Assembly (NCBI GenBank): GCA_023434535.1
Contig: JAEYSR010000163.1
Coordinates: 1 to 5,166, forward strand
DNA length: 5,166 nucleotides
Direction of reading: 5' to 3'
Source of the DNA: Actinomycetes bacterium
Lineage (GTDB): Bacteria > Actinomycetota > Acidimicrobiia > Acidimicrobiales > Microtrichaceae
Position 1 is the first letter of the stretch. Each line of letters starts with the position of its first letter. A model generated the notes under the pieces. It saw only the letters and a program-made list of their open reading frames with translations. It was not told where the DNA came from and did not search any database. Of the stretch, positions 4,613 to 5,166 are shown piece after piece. A program made the position numbers and the translations under genes.

Positions 4613-5166
4613 ATGCTCTTGAACCGTCGTCGTTCGCTCGCCGCCCTCGCCCTGCCGTTGGCGGTGTCGTCGCTGCTGCTGCTGCTCGGGTGTACTGCTT
4701 CTCCCCCGGCCGGCGTCTCCGCGACGGCCGGCGACGGCTCGGCGTTGGTGCAGTTCAGCACGGCGCACCCTGCGTTCGACCACGAGATCCGGTCCATGCC
4801 CGGCGGTCACATCGTCCAGACCAAGGACGACAGGGCCTGGGTGAACGGACTGGAGAACGGCACCTCGTACACGTTCGCCGTCCGGTCGCGGGGCCACGAC
4901 AGGCTCTGGAGCGAATGGTCCGCGCCCTCCGCACCCGTCGTGCCGACGGGACCGCCGGCGGCTCCGACGATCACCCGGGTGGCCGGCTTCGTCGACCTCG
5001 GCGCCGGGTGCACCGCCCGGGTGACCTTCGAGCCGGGATCGGACGGCGGCCGCCCCATCACCGAGTACGAGGTCGCCGTCTCCGGTGGATCGAGTCCGGT
5101 TCGCGGCACGACGTCGCCGATCGAGGTGCCCGGCCTCGACCCGCACACGCCCTACGACTTCACCAT
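4613..5166 (+). CDS. Lipoprotein with fibronectin type III domains, cut by the right edge
   Basis: The ATG at 4613 opens a frame of 184 complete codons that runs out of the window without a stop. The N-terminus is a lipoprotein signal peptide: positive MLLNRRR (1-7), a hydrophobic core (9-25), and LLGC (24-27), where Cys27 would be lipidated and cleaved; Leu at the -2 lipobox position is slightly unusual. A first fibronectin-III domain spans about 35-113 (LENGTSYTFAVRSRG at 80-94, then LWSEWSAPSAPVVPTG) and a second begins at PPAAPTI (114-120), continuing through PITEYEVAVSGG (148-159) and LDPHTPYDFT (175-184). Such tandem domains serve as spacers or carbohydrate-binding or adhesion modules on extracellular proteins; what follows is not visible. 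Four consecutive CTG codons encode part of the signal core. No clear Shine-Dalgarno precedes the ATG, so the exact start is less certain than the frame. Confidence 0.88.
   Translation, partial: MLLNRRRSLAALALPLAVSSLLLLLGCTASPPAGVSATAGDGSALVQFSTAHPAFDHEIRSMPGGHIVQTKDDRAWVNGLENGTSYTFAVRSRGHDRLWSEWSAPSAPVVPTGPPAAPTITRVAGFVDLGAGCTARVTFEPGSDGGRPITEYEVAVSGGSSPVRGTTSPIEVPGLDPHTPYDFT

Noticed and set aside
4472..5146. Minus-strand extension of the DUF2383 frame to 373 residues
   Set aside because: It would be antisense to the lipoprotein gene, its added residues are low-complexity, and AGGAGG lies 4 nt before the ATG at 4471.
1..5166. Insertion sequences, CRISPR arrays, tRNA genes, toxin-antitoxin or defence systems
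   Set aside because: No transposase motifs, regularly spaced repeats, tRNA-like cloverleaf or nuclease/toxin domains were seen on either strand; every confident gene belongs to an ordinary chromosomal family.

Overview
The window is high-GC bacterial DNA, roughly two-thirds G+C by eye. Third codon positions are strongly G/C-biased, every stop codon that can be seen is TGA, and one gene has a GTG start. With a MarR regulator that looks leaderless and a fibronectin-III lipoprotein, this suggests an actinobacterium-like chromosome. That is an inference from composition and gene content; no marker gene is present. I see no mobile element, CRISPR array, tRNA or rRNA.

Layout. (1) Positions 3-200 (+) hold the C-terminal end of an unrecognised protein. 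It converges, across a hairpin, on (2) an NAD(P)-binding epimerase/dehydratase at 243-1058 (-). (3) The epimerase diverges from a MarR-family regulator at 1164-1631 (+). Their 105-bp shared region is the best regulatory story in the window. It has two copies of CTGA-N3-TCAG sixteen bases apart, lying over a good -35/-10 pair for the epimerase, plus a near-perfect inverted repeat in the epimerase leader. (4) A small VOC/glyoxalase-fold protein at 1665-2051 (-) converges on marR and lies 86 bp downstream of (5) a 549-residue APC-superfamily amino-acid permease at 2138-3787 (-). (6) A 237-bp intergenic region, 3788-4024, is rich in inverted repeats: four stem-loops, two just after the upstream gene's stop and two nearer the permease start. 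(7) A PA2169-type four-helix-bundle protein (DUF2383) lies at 4025-4471 (-). (8) It diverges from a lipoprotein with fibronectin type III domains that starts at 4613 (+) and runs off the right edge.

How the genes work together. The marR/epimerase pair looks like a regulator controlling itself and its divergent neighbour. Permease and VOC protein may be cotranscribed. The DUF2383 protein is probably a stand-alone cytoplasmic protein with its own terminator-like hairpins. Otherwise this is ordinary chromosomal content. I found no convincing new multi-gene system. The items most worth checking are the paired operator and the structured intergenic region before the permease.
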